DNA of 64,000 bases from Intestinimonas massiliensis (ex Afouda et al. 2020) (GTDB lineage Bacteria > Bacillota > Clostridia > Oscillospirales > Oscillospiraceae). The stretch is from contig NZ_LR131147.1 of the NCBI RefSeq assembly GCF_900626285.1, positions 2,239,704-2,303,703 of the forward strand, read 5' to 3'. A model generated the notes under the pieces. That model was not told the origin of the DNA. It was given only the letters and a program-made list of their open reading frames with translations, and did not search any database. Made by a program: the position numbers and the translations under genes. Positions 56,769 to 64,000 of this stretch are shown piece after piece; the first letter of the stretch is position 1, and each line of letters opens with the position of its first letter.

Positions 56769-58241
56769 TTACAGGATCTTGAGCACGCCCGTCTCCTCAT
56801 TGAAGGAATTGATCAGCTCATCCAGATCGGCGGCCTGCCGGTGGATGCCCTTCCAGGTCTTTTCCTCGTCGTACCACAGGTCGTTCAGGTCGTGCATGTC
56901 CTTGCCCTGCTGCTCCACCCAGGTGTAGTACTTCAGGTTGTGGATGCGCTTGCGGTCGTAGTAGTTCAGCTCGGCCATGCTGTCGGTGCGCAGACCCAGC
57001 AGGTGGAGGGCGTGATCCACCGCGGCGTCCCTGCCGGTGTAGGGGCCGTACTGCTCCTCCAGCTCGGCGATGCGGGAGCGGTACATATCGGCGGAGTCGG
57101 TGAGGACGGTGCACACCACGTCGTGCCCGGTGAGCTCGTAGTACTTGGCCATCTTCACGCAGCACAGCACGTTGGCGATGCCGCTGATGCCCAGCAGGGA
57201 CAGCTGGTCCAGGGTCTCCTCCGGCACCCCGGCCTCCTTCAGGTAGGCCCGGCCGGCGGGGTCGTTGAACAGCCGCAGCAGCCGCTGGGAATCCTCGTCG
57301 TCAATGTCGATGACCATATCGGTGTTCTTCACATTGTGGATCCAGGGGATGTGCTTGTCACCGATGCCCTCGATCCGGTGGTCGCCGAAGCCGTTCTCCA
57401 GGATGGTGGGGCACTGGAGGGCTTCGCCCACCGCCAGCTTCATCTGGGGATAGACCTCCTTCAGATAGTCCCCGCAGCCGATGGTGCCGGCGGAGCCGGA
57501 GGTGAAGCAGGCGCCCGCCAGCTTGTCGCCGGGGCGCTTGATGGCCTCAAAGGTTTCGGCAATGGCGCTTCCGGTGACCTGATAGTGCCACAGGTGGTTG
57601 CCCATCTCCTCAAACTGGTTGAAGATCATGCAGTCGGGCTCCTGCCGCAGCTCCCAGGTCTTGTCAAAGATCTCCTTCACGTTGGACTCGCAGCCCGGGG
57701 TGGCGATGACCTCGCCGGCGATCTGGCTGAGCCACTCGAACCGCTCCTTGCTCATACCGGCGGGCAGGATGGCCACCGACTTGACCCCCAGCAGCTTGGA
57801 GTTGAAGGCGCCGCCCCGGCAGTAGTTGCCGGTAGAGGGCCATACAGCCCGGTGGTAGGTGGCGTCGAACTGGCCGGTGACCAGCCGGGGCAGCAGGCAG
57901 CCGATGGAGGCGCCCACCTTGTGGCAGCCGGTGGGGAACCACTTGCCCACCAGTGCCACGATGCGGGCGGGCACGCCGGTGAGGGCGGGGGGCAGCTCAA
58001 TGTAATTGGGCACCGCCTGGTACAGCCCGCCGGACTGGGTGGGCTGGTTCTTCCAGGTGATGCGGAACAGGTTGGCCGGGTCCACGTCCCACAGGCCCAC
58101 GTGCTTCAGCCGCTCTTTCATCTTCTCCGGCACGGTCTCCGGATGCTTCATATTCTCATAGGTGGGGAGCACCACCTTGTTTTCCCGGGCCTTTTGGATG
58201 TTGCGCGCCAGCGCCTCCCGGTTGACGGTCAGATCGATCAT
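56769..58241 (-). CDS. TrpB-like fold-type II PLP enzyme, function unknown
   Basis: A 490-residue pyridoxal-phosphate protein. The likely Schiff-base Lys is K108 in FPTGCHKVGASIGCLLPRL, comparable with the HK of tryptophan synthase beta, and FTSGSAGTIGCGDYLKEVYP near 253 matches a phosphate-binding glycine loop. A domain of about 120 residues at the C-terminus (from about 365) is unfamiliar, Tyr/Asp-rich and ends HNLKYYTWVEQQGKDMHDLN. No clear functional name is possible; 2,3-diaminopropionate ammonia-lyase or a similar lyase would fit the context but the sequence is not that family. It is the first gene of the minus-strand operon, divergent from the xanthine dehydrogenase genes. Confidence 0.8.
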   Translation of the reverse strand: MIDLTVNREALARNIQKARENKVVLPTYENMKHPETVPEKMKERLKHVGLWDVDPANLFRITWKNQPTQSGGLYQAVPNYIELPPALTGVPARIVALVGKWFPTGCHKVGASIGCLLPRLVTGQFDATYHRAVWPSTGNYCRGGAFNSKLLGVKSVAILPAGMSKERFEWLSQIAGEVIATPGCESNVKEIFDKTWELRQEPDCMIFNQFEEMGNHLWHYQVTGSAIAETFEAIKRPGDKLAGACFTSGSAGTIGCGDYLKEVYPQMKLAVGEALQCPTILENGFGDHRIEGIGDKHIPWIHNVKNTDMVIDIDDEDSQRLLRLFNDPAGRAYLKEAGVPEETLDQLSLLGISGIANVLCCVKMAKYYELTGHDVVCTVLTDSADMYRSRIAELEEQYGPYTGRDAAVDHALHLLGLRTDSMAELNYYDRKRIHNLKYYTWVEQQGKDMHDLNDLWYDEEKTWKGIHRQAADLDELINSFNEETGVLKIL

Positions 58242-58279
58242 GGAAGAAAGCCTCCTTATACAGCGAAATACTTACCACA

Positions 58280-58307
58280 ATGATATCACAAGACGGGCGG
58301 AAATCAA
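58280..58307 (-). promoter_or_regulatory. Promoter of the PLP enzyme-hydantoinase-mocA operon
   Basis: TTGATT (58307-58302), 16-bp spacer, TATCAT (58285-58280). Confidence 0.6.
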
Positions 58308-58319
58308 GCAAAACCGCTC

Positions 58320-58348
58320 TTTCCTTTTTCCTGCGGGTAGGGTATACT
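58320..58348 (+). promoter_or_regulatory. Promoter of the xanthine dehydrogenase operon
   Basis: TATACT (58343-58348) with a weak -35 TTTCCT (58320-58325, 17-bp spacer). It is back-to-back with the operon on the other strand; the 134-bp gap could be jointly regulated. Confidence 0.45.
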
Positions 58349-58375
58349 GGAGGCATAATAAAGGAGGTGCGTTTT

Positions 58376-60685
58376 ATGGAAGTCGGGAGAAGCATCCCCC
58401 GTGTGGACGCCGCCGACAAGGTGACCGGCCGCGCCAAATACACCGACGACCTGTGCCCCCGGCCCGTGCTGGAGGCCAAGATCTTACACAGCACCATCGC
58501 CAACGGCTGGGTCAAATCTATGGACATCTCCGCCGCTCAGGCTCTGCCCGGGGTGGTGAAGGTGCTCACCTGCTTTGACGTGCCGGACATTCAGTATCCC
58601 ACCCCCGGCCACCCCTGGAGCGTGGAGGCGGCCCACCAGGACGTGTCCGACCGGAAGCTGCTCAACCGCCGGGTGCGCATCTACGGAGATGACATTGCTG
58701 CCGTGGTGGCCGAGGATGAGGTCACCGCCCAGCGGGCCCTGAAGCTCATCCGCGTGGAGTACGAGGAGTACCCCGTCATGCTGGAGCCGGAGCAGGCCAT
58801 GGCGGAGGGCGCCGTGGCCATCCATGAGGAGCACCCGGACAACATCCTGGCCCGCATGGACCTGCGCACCCCCATCGCCGATGACCGGTTTGAGAATGTG
58901 GAGCAGGTACTGGACGATTCCGAGTTCTATCAGTTCCGTGGCCGCTACGCCACCCAGCAGGTGCAGCACTGCCACATTGAGAACCCGGTATCCTTCGCCT
59001 GGATGGAGGCGGGCCGCATCCATGTGGTCACCTCCACCCAGATCCCCCACATCGTCCGCCGGGTGATCGGACAGGCTCTGGGTATCGGCTGGGGCAAGGT
59101 CCAGGTCATCAAGCCCTACATCGGCGGCGGCTTCGGCAACAAGCAGGAGGTGCTGTACGAGCCTCTGAACGCCTGGCTCACCACCCAGGTGGGGGGCAAG
59201 TGCGTCCGGCTGGACGTGAGCCGGGAGGAGACCTTCCAGAACACCCGCTCCCGCCACCCCATCTCCTTCGACGTGGCGGCGGCGGTGGACAAGGACGGCA
59301 ACATGATGGCCCGGTCCTGCACCGCCATCTCCAATCAGGGGGGCTACGCCTCCCACGGCAACGCCATCGTGGCCAACGCCATCACCGGATTCCGGCAGCT
59401 CTACCCCGACCGGATCGGCCACCACTCCATCGCCTACACCGTGTACACCAACCGGCCCGCCCCCGGCGCCATGCGGGGCTACGGTATTCCCCAGTGCAAC
59501 TTCGCCGTGGAGTGCATGATGGAGGACATTGCCCGCAAATTCGGCTTTGATCCCATTGAGCTCCGGCTGAAGAACATCATGCCCCTGGGGTACGTGGATC
59601 CCTTCAACGGCATCACCTGTCACTCCACCGGCCTGAAGGAGTGTATCCAGAAAGGCAGGGAGGCCATCGGCTGGGACGAGCTGCGGGAGAAATACAAGGA
59701 CCAGACCGGCCCGGTGCGCCGGGGCGTGGGCATGGCCTGCTTCTCCTACAAGACCGGCGTGTATCCCATCTCCCTGGAGACAGCCTCCGCCCGGATGGTA
59801 CTCAACCAGGACGGCACGGTGCAGCTCCACCTGGGCGCCACCGAGATCGGCCAGGGCGGCGACACCGTCTTCTCCCAGATGGCCGCCGAGGCCATCGGCA
59901 TCCCCACCGAAGATGTACACATCGTCTCCTTCCAGGACACCGACACCGCCCCCTTCGACACCGGGGCCTACGCCTCCCGGCAGACCTATGTCACCGGCAA
60001 GGCCATCAAGAAGGTGGGCACGGAGTTCCGGCAGAAGCTGCTCACCTACGCCGCCGAGCTCTTCCCCGAGGCCAGGGACCTGACCATCACCGGCCGGTTC
60101 GTCACCGACGGGGCGGGGGAGCAGCTCATCTCCCTGGAGGAGCTGGCCACCACCGCCTTCTACTCCCTGGAGCACTCCGTCCACATCACCGCCGAGGGCA
60201 CCAATCACTGCAAGGAGAACACCTTCGCCTTCGGCTGCTGCTTTGCCGAGGTGGAGGTGGATATCCCCGTGGGCAAGGTGAAGGTGCTGCGGCTCATCAA
60301 CGTCCACGACTCCGGCAAGCTCATCAATCCCGCCCTGGCGGCGGCCCAGGTCCACGGCGGCATGTCCATGGGCATGGGCTACGCCCTCAGCGAGGATATG
60401 AAGTTTGACCCAAAGACCGGCCGGCTGCTCAACGGCAACCTGCTGGATTACAAGATGCCCACCTCCATGGACCACCCGGACCTGACCGCCCTGTTCGTGG
60501 AGACGGACGATCCCTCCGGGCCGTTCGGCAACAAGGCTTTGGGCGAGCCCCCGGCCATCCCGGTGGCCCCCGCCATCCGCAACGCGGTGCTGTACGCCAC
60601 CGGCGTGGCGGTAAATACCCTGCCCCTGTCTCCCCAGAAGCTGGTGGAGGAATTTACGAAAGGAGGGCTCATCGGCCATGTATGA
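58376..60685 (+). CDS. xdhA: Xanthine dehydrogenase-family hydroxylase, molybdopterin-binding subunit
   Basis: Large subunit (769 residues) that binds the Mo cofactor and hydroxylates a purine or N-heterocycle. Visible family blocks are VDAADKVTGRAKYTDDL at the start, IGGGFGNKQEVLYEPLNAWL near 248, RPAPGAMRGYGIPQ near 360, GATEIGQGGDTVFSQMAAEA near 485, and the catalytic Glu in GEPPAIPVAPAIRN (E724). The ATG follows AAAGGAGG. It overlaps the FAD subunit gene by 8 bp. The presence of yqeB, yqeC and mocA suggests a selenium-dependent form; the substrate may be xanthine, hypoxanthine, nicotinate or purine. Confidence 0.93.
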   Translation: MEVGRSIPRVDAADKVTGRAKYTDDLCPRPVLEAKILHSTIANGWVKSMDISAAQALPGVVKVLTCFDVPDIQYPTPGHPWSVEAAHQDVSDRKLLNRRVRIYGDDIAAVVAEDEVTAQRALKLIRVEYEEYPVMLEPEQAMAEGAVAIHEEHPDNILARMDLRTPIADDRFENVEQVLDDSEFYQFRGRYATQQVQHCHIENPVSFAWMEAGRIHVVTSTQIPHIVRRVIGQALGIGWGKVQVIKPYIGGGFGNKQEVLYEPLNAWLTTQVGGKCVRLDVSREETFQNTRSRHPISFDVAAAVDKDGNMMARSCTAISNQGGYASHGNAIVANAITGFRQLYPDRIGHHSIAYTVYTNRPAPGAMRGYGIPQCNFAVECMMEDIARKFGFDPIELRLKNIMPLGYVDPFNGITCHSTGLKECIQKGREAIGWDELREKYKDQTGPVRRGVGMACFSYKTGVYPISLETASARMVLNQDGTVQLHLGATEIGQGGDTVFSQMAAEAIGIPTEDVHIVSFQDTDTAPFDTGAYASRQTYVTGKAIKKVGTEFRQKLLTYAAELFPEARDLTITGRFVTDGAGEQLISLEELATTAFYSLEHSVHITAEGTNHCKENTFAFGCCFAEVEVDIPVGKVKVLRLINVHDSGKLINPALAAAQVHGGMSMGMGYALSEDMKFDPKTGRLLNGNLLDYKMPTSMDHPDLTALFVETDDPSGPFGNKALGEPPAIPVAPAIRNAVLYATGVAVNTLPLSPQKLVEEFTKGGLIGHV

Positions 60686-61559
60686 TATCGGTTCCATCTA
60701 TCAGGCGACCTCGGTGGCCGACGCCATCCGGGCCCTTCAGGCCGACCCCGCCGCCCTGGTCATCGCCGGCGGCACCGACGTGCTCATCAAGATCCGGGAG
60801 GGCAAGCTGGCCGGCTGCTCCCTGGTGTCCATCCACGAACTGAAGGAGGAACTGGAGGGGATCACCCTGGCGGCCAACGGCGACGTGGAGATCGGCCCCC
60901 TGTCTACCTTCCGGGACGTGACCTTCAGCGATGTGATCCGCCAAAAAATCCCCGTGCTGGGTGAGGCCACCGACATGGCCGGCGGGCCCCAGCTGCGGGC
61001 GGCGGGCACCATCGGCGGCAACGTGTGCAACGGCATCACCTCCGCCGACTCCGCCTCCACTCTGACCGCCCTGGACGCCGTGCTGGTGGTCCGGGGTCCG
61101 GCGGGCGACCGGAAGGTGCCTATCTCCCAGTGGTACAAGGGCGTGGGCAAGGTGGACCTGGCCCACGACGAGCTGCTGGTGAAGATCGTCATTCCCCGGG
61201 AAAATTACGAGGGCTTTACCGGCCACTACATCAAGTACGCCCAGCGCTCCGCCATGGACATCGCCACCCTGGGGGTGAGCTGTCTGGTGAAGCTGAGCGG
61301 CGATAAAAAGACCGCCGAGACCGTCAAGCTGGCCTTCGGCGTGGCCGGACCGGTGCCTATGCGGGCCCCTGCCGCCGAGGCGGCGGTGTCCGGCCTGCCC
61401 ATCGGCCAGGCCATTGAGAAAATCGGCAAGGCCGCCCTCCAGGACGTGAACCCCCGCACCAGCTGGCGGGCGTCCAGGGAGTTCCGCCTCCAGCTGGTGG
61501 AGGAGCTGTCGGGCCGGGCCCTGCAGGAGGCCGCCCGGAAAGGAGGCGCTGCCGTATGA
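60678..61559 (+). CDS. xdhB: Xanthine dehydrogenase-family hydroxylase, FAD subunit
   Basis: A 293-residue FAD-binding subunit. The FAD loop VIAGGTDVLIKIREGKL lies near residue 28, and the second block GGPQLRAAGTIGGNVCNGIT near 103 with SADSAS. The C-terminal CO_deh_flav_C domain (YIKYAQRSAMDIATLGVSCL near 182) is present. It overlaps both neighbours (8 and 4 bp), as in other three-gene hydroxylase operons. It passes electrons from the iron-sulfur subunit to NAD or another acceptor. Confidence 0.94.
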   Translation: MYDIGSIYQATSVADAIRALQADPAALVIAGGTDVLIKIREGKLAGCSLVSIHELKEELEGITLAANGDVEIGPLSTFRDVTFSDVIRQKIPVLGEATDMAGGPQLRAAGTIGGNVCNGITSADSASTLTALDAVLVVRGPAGDRKVPISQWYKGVGKVDLAHDELLVKIVIPRENYEGFTGHYIKYAQRSAMDIATLGVSCLVKLSGDKKTAETVKLAFGVAGPVPMRAPAAEAAVSGLPIGQAIEKIGKAALQDVNPRTSWRASREFRLQLVEELSGRALQEAARKGGAAV

Positions 61560-62047
61560 TGGAAGTGCTGCATTGTACCGTAAACAACAAGCCGGTGGAG
61601 GTGGGCATCGACCCCCGGGAATCCCTGGCGGACACCCTGCGGCAGCGGCTGGGGCTCACCAGCGTGAAGAAGGGCTGCGAGGTGGGGGAGTGCGGAGCCT
61701 GTACCGTCCTGGTGGACGGAGTGGCCATCGACTCCTGCATCTACCTGTCCGTCTGGGCTGAGGGCAAGACCATCCTCACCGTGGAGGGGCTCCAGAACGA
61801 GAACGGGGAGCTGACCCCGCTGCAGAAGGCTTTTGTGGAGGAGGCCGCCGTCCAGTGCGGCTTCTGCACCCCCGGTATCATCATGAGCGCCGTGGAGATC
61901 GTGGGCTCCGGCAAGCTGTACACCCGGGACGAGCTGCGCAAGCTCATCTCCGGCCACCTGTGCCGCTGCACCGGCTATGAGAACATCCTCAACGCCGTGG
62001 AGCGGGCGGTGAACGAGGCCCACAAGTTCGTGGGCAAAGAGGAATAA
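61556..62047 (+). CDS. xdhC2: Xanthine dehydrogenase-family hydroxylase, 2Fe-2S subunit
   Basis: A 163-residue protein with two 2Fe-2S clusters. The N-terminal plant-type ferredoxin site is C41, C46, C49 and C61 (KGCEVGECGACTV), and the C-terminal helical site is C101, C104, C136 and C138 (VQCGFCTPGII; GHLCRCTGYENIL). It starts four bases before the end of the FAD subunit gene. The three subunits form the usual small/medium/large complex. A terminator follows. The symbol is only a label to distinguish it from the maturation protein XdhC. Confidence 0.94.
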   Translation: MMEVLHCTVNNKPVEVGIDPRESLADTLRQRLGLTSVKKGCEVGECGACTVLVDGVAIDSCIYLSVWAEGKTILTVEGLQNENGELTPLQKAFVEEAAVQCGFCTPGIIMSAVEIVGSGKLYTRDELRKLISGHLCRCTGYENILNAVERAVNEAHKFVGKEE

Positions 62048-62051
62048 ACGG

Positions 62052-62092
62052 GAAAGGGGAGGCGCCTGACAGGCGCCTCCCCTTTGACAAAT
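62052..62092 (+). terminator. Terminator of the xanthine dehydrogenase operon
   Basis: Stem AAAGGGGAGGCGCCTG paired with CAGGCGCCTCCCCTTT (62055-62088); the T-run is short (TTTGAC). Confidence 0.7.
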
Positions 62093-62097
62093 ACGGA

Positions 62098-62138
62098 TAA
62101 AAAAAGACCTGCGGCTCTGCCGCAGGTCTTTTTTGTGT
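62098..62138. terminator. Terminator facing the CoA-transferase genes
   Basis: Stem AAAAGACCTGCGGC paired with GCCGCAGGTCTTTT (62103-62135), A's to the left and T's to the right; it serves the minus-strand CoA-transferase genes and can back up the terminator beside it. Confidence 0.85.
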
Positions 62139-62139
62139 T

Positions 62140-62799
62140 TTAGCACATGGGCTTCAGGTCGGGGGAGACAATCAGGGTGGCCTCAGTGGCGGCCTGGATC
62201 TGCTCCACGGTGAACTCGGGGTTGTACTCCACCAGCTCCAGACCCTTGTCGGTCACGTTGATCACGGCCATCTCGGTGATGATCTTGGTGATGCAGTGCA
62301 CGGCAGTGTAGGGCAGCTTGCACTTCTTCAGAATCTTGGGCTTACCCTTGGCGGTGTGCTCCATAGCCACGATGACTTCCTTGGCGCCCACCAGCAGGTC
62401 CATAGCGCCGCCCATGCCGGGCATCTTCTTGCCGGGGATGATCCAATTGGACAGGGAGCCCTCCTCGTCCACTTCCAGGCCGCCCAGGATGGTGGCGTTG
62501 ACGTGGCCGCCGCGGATGAAGCCGAAGGAAGTGGCGGAGTCGATGTAGCAGCCGAAGGTGTCGGCGCAGGCGGGGGAACCGCCGGCATCGATCTTATAGC
62601 GGGGCTCGGCGTTCTCGGGAGTGGGCTTGGGGCCGGTGCCGATAATGCCGTTCTCGGACTGGAGGATCACGTGGACCCCCTCGGGCAGATAGGCGGGAAT
62701 CAGGGTGGGCAGGCCGATGCCCAGGTTGACCACGTCGCCATCCTTCAGCTCCTGAGCCACGCGCTTGGCGATAAAGCCCTTGATCTCAGACTTCTCCAT
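62140..62799 (-). CDS. atoA: 3-oxoacid (acetoacetate/butyrate) CoA-transferase subunit B
   Basis: Beta subunit of a heteromeric family I CoA-transferase, 219 residues. The catalytic glutamate lies in LQSENGIIGTGP near residue 48, and GGLEVDEEGSLSNWIIPGKK near 105 plus GMGGAMDLLVGAKEVIVAM near 128 are family blocks. Its ATG overlaps the stop of subunit A (TAATG). With the thiolase upstream it fits acetoacetyl-CoA metabolism, as used in clostridial butyrate and amino-acid fermentation. The CoA donor (acetate or butyrate) cannot be assigned. Confidence 0.92.
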   Translation of the reverse strand: MEKSEIKGFIAKRVAQELKDGDVVNLGIGLPTLIPAYLPEGVHVILQSENGIIGTGPKPTPENAEPRYKIDAGGSPACADTFGCYIDSATSFGFIRGGHVNATILGGLEVDEEGSLSNWIIPGKKMPGMGGAMDLLVGAKEVIVAMEHTAKGKPKILKKCKLPYTAVHCITKIITEMAVINVTDKGLELVEYNPEFTVEQIQAATEATLIVSPDLKPMC

Positions 62800-63491
62800 T
62801 ACAGCTTACCTCCATCCACGATGTAATTGACAAAGGCGCCGGAAGTGACCACGTTCTCGGGCTCAATGTCGCCCACTTCCACCACGTTGTCCGCCTCGGC
62901 GATGACCACGTCAGCGGCGGTGGCCATAACGATGTTGAAGTTGCGGGTGGTGCCCTTGTACCAGATGTTGCCGAACTTGTCGATCATGTGGCCGCCCAGC
63001 AGAGCAAAATCAGCACGGATGGGCTTCATCAGCAGGTACTCCTTGCCGTCGATGGTCTGCTTGCCCAGGCAGAAGGGAGAATCCTCCACGATGGTGCCCA
63101 CGCCGGTGGGGGTGAGCACGCCGCCCAGACCGGCGCCGCCGGCCCGGATCATCTCAGCCAGGGAGCCCTGGGGGATCAGGTCCACCTGCAGGGTCTTCTC
63201 CACCATGCCCTGAGTGCCCACGTCGGGGGTCATGCCCACGTGAGTGGCGATGACGTGCTTGACCTGGTGATTGTGCACCAGCTTGGCCACACCATAAAAC
63301 TCCTCACCGTTGGGGCCGGTAGCCATGCCGCAGTCGTTGCCGATGATGGTCAGGTCCTTGGTGCCCTTCTTGGCCAGACCCTCAATGATGTGATGGGCGC
63401 TGCCGCAGCCCAGGAAACCGCCGTACATGATAGTGGCGCCGTCGGGGATCATGTTCACGGCTTCCTCTACGGAAATAATCTTGTTGCGCAC
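62799..63491 (-). CDS. atoD: 3-oxoacid (acetoacetate/butyrate) CoA-transferase subunit A
   Basis: Alpha subunit of the same enzyme, 230 residues. It begins RNKIISVEEAVNMIPDGATI and has the CoA-binding block MYGGFLGCGSAHHIIEGLAK near 22 and TPTGVGTIVEDSPFC near 120, both typical. The start is a GTG at 63491, nine bases after TTAGGAGG; 22 further codons in frame lack a site. It is coupled to subunit B by a one-base overlap. A strong hairpin lies in the 80-bp gap to the thiolase gene. Confidence 0.92.
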   Translation of the reverse strand: MRNKIISVEEAVNMIPDGATIMYGGFLGCGSAHHIIEGLAKKGTKDLTIIGNDCGMATGPNGEEFYGVAKLVHNHQVKHVIATHVGMTPDVGTQGMVEKTLQVDLIPQGSLAEMIRAGGAGLGGVLTPTGVGTIVEDSPFCLGKQTIDGKEYLLMKPIRADFALLGGHMIDKFGNIWYKGTTRNFNIVMATAADVVIAEADNVVEVGDIEPENVVTSGAFVNYIVDGGKL

Positions 63492-63530
63492 GATTGTTAC
63501 CCTCCTAATATGTAAATTAAGGGAATCAGG

Positions 63531-63563
63531 CAAGGCGTGCCGGGCGGCGCCCGGCACGCCTTG
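63531..63563. terminator. Hairpin between the thiolase and CoA-transferase genes
   Basis: A perfect 15-bp stem CAAGGCGTGCCGGGC with a 3-nt loop. It lacks a T-run on the minus strand, so it may be a processing or attenuation structure within the thiolase-CoA-transferase transcript rather than a full terminator. Confidence 0.6.
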
Positions 63564-63571
63564 TTATTATT

Positions 63572-64000
63572 TTAACACTTTTCGAAGATGGTGGCAACAC
63601 CCATGCCGCCGCCGATGCACAGAGTGGCCAGGCCCTTCTTGGCGTCGTCACGCTTGAGCATCTCGTGGAGCAGGGTGACGATGATGCGGGCGCCGGAGCA
63701 GCCCACGGGGTGGCCGATAGCGATAGCGCCGCCGTTGACGTTGACCTTGCTCATGTCGAAGCCCAGCTCACGGGCCACGGCGATGGACTGAGCGGCAAAG
63801 GCCTCGTTGGCCTCGATCAGGTCCATGTCGTTGATGGTCAGACCGGCCTTGGCCATAGCCTGACGGGAAGCGGGCACGGGGCCCACGCCCATGATCTTGG
63901 GATCCACGCCGCCCTGGCCCCAGGAGACCAGCTTGGCCATGGGCTTCAGGCCGTACTTGGCAACAGCCTCGCCGGAGGCCAGGATGATGGCGGCAGCGCC
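63572..64000 (-). CDS. Acetyl-CoA acetyltransferase (thiolase), C-terminal part
   Basis: Condenses two acetyl-CoA to acetoacetyl-CoA or splits it. Only the last 142 codons are in the window: the motifs LIEANEAFAAQSIAVARELG, GGAIAIGHPVGCSGARI with the active-site His, and CIGGGMGVATIFE with the second active-site Cys. The N-terminal half lies beyond the right edge. It precedes the CoA-transferase genes on the same strand, giving a likely thiolase-atoD-atoA unit. Confidence 0.93.
   Translation of the reverse strand, partial: GAAAIILASGEAVAKYGLKPMAKLVSWGQGGVDPKIMGVGPVPASRQAMAKAGLTINDMDLIEANEAFAAQSIAVARELGFDMSKVNVNGGAIAIGHPVGCSGARIIVTLLHEMLKRDDAKKGLATLCIGGGMGVATIFEKC

Noticed and set aside
1..64000. 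CRISPR arrays, tRNA or rRNA genes, prophage
   Set aside because: No regularly spaced repeats, no cloverleaf-like intergenic sequence with TTCGA-type arms, and no structural phage genes were seen in any gap.

Overview
The window looks like a chromosome segment of a high-GC, spore-forming, anaerobic clostridium of the Oscillospirales type (Flavonifractor, Intestinimonas or Oscillibacter relatives); the placement is inferred from gene content only. Pointers are the germination protease gpr, four SLH-domain surface proteins, a T-box-controlled single-chain glyS, the parAB/noc block with parS sites, an acetoacetate-type CoA-transferase plus thiolase as used in butyrate-type fermentation, and the YqeB/YqeC/MocA accessory set of selenium-dependent molybdenum hydroxylases.

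Layout. 1-14.2 kb: a partial Orn/Lys/Arg decarboxylase, a DUF4230 membrane protein, glyS behind a long T-box leader, gpr divergent from rpsT, a YihY membrane protein, one complete IS3-family element, a pantothenate/CoA block (coaX and a PanT-like ECF S-component divergent from coaBC), a LysM/M23 cell-wall hydrolase, pta and an XRE regulator. 14.2-33.7 kb: lepA, then a long minus-strand run of core genes (aspS, hisS, mgsA, minD, rsmG, mscL, serS, parB, parA, noc, yitT) with SLH genes between them; three parS sites mark this as origin-proximal.

33.8-41.1 kb: xpt, a structured leader of unknown class, two BMP-type substrate-binding lipoproteins, and an ATPase plus two permeases, together a purine-nucleoside import system. 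41.1-46.2 kb: a metallo-beta-lactamase-fold hydrolase, a two-copy repeat unit, tadA, mntP, and the molybdenum-hydroxylase maturation genes yqeC, yqeB and a domain-swapped xdhC. 46.2-53.2 kb: three ECF sigma/membrane anti-sigma pairs with a HEAT-repeat protein between pairs two and three; the three anti-sigma genes share a 63-nt block that is 62/63 identical although the rest of the genes has diverged. 53.2-62.1 kb: a divergent purine-catabolism locus, with mocA, a hydantoinase, a small membrane protein and two fold-type II PLP enzymes on one strand and a three-subunit xanthine dehydrogenase-type hydroxylase on the other. 62.1-64 kb: CoA-transferase subunits and a thiolase cut by the window edge.

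Together, the nucleoside importer, Xpt, the Mo/Se hydroxylase and its maturation factors, and the hydantoinase/PLP operon suggest a purine uptake, salvage and degradation programme. The least explained items are the triplicated sigma/anti-sigma modules, the PLP enzymes beside the hydantoinase, the structured RNA after xpt, the repeat around the lepA start and the repeat unit next to tadA. I found no CRISPR array, tRNA, rRNA or prophage.
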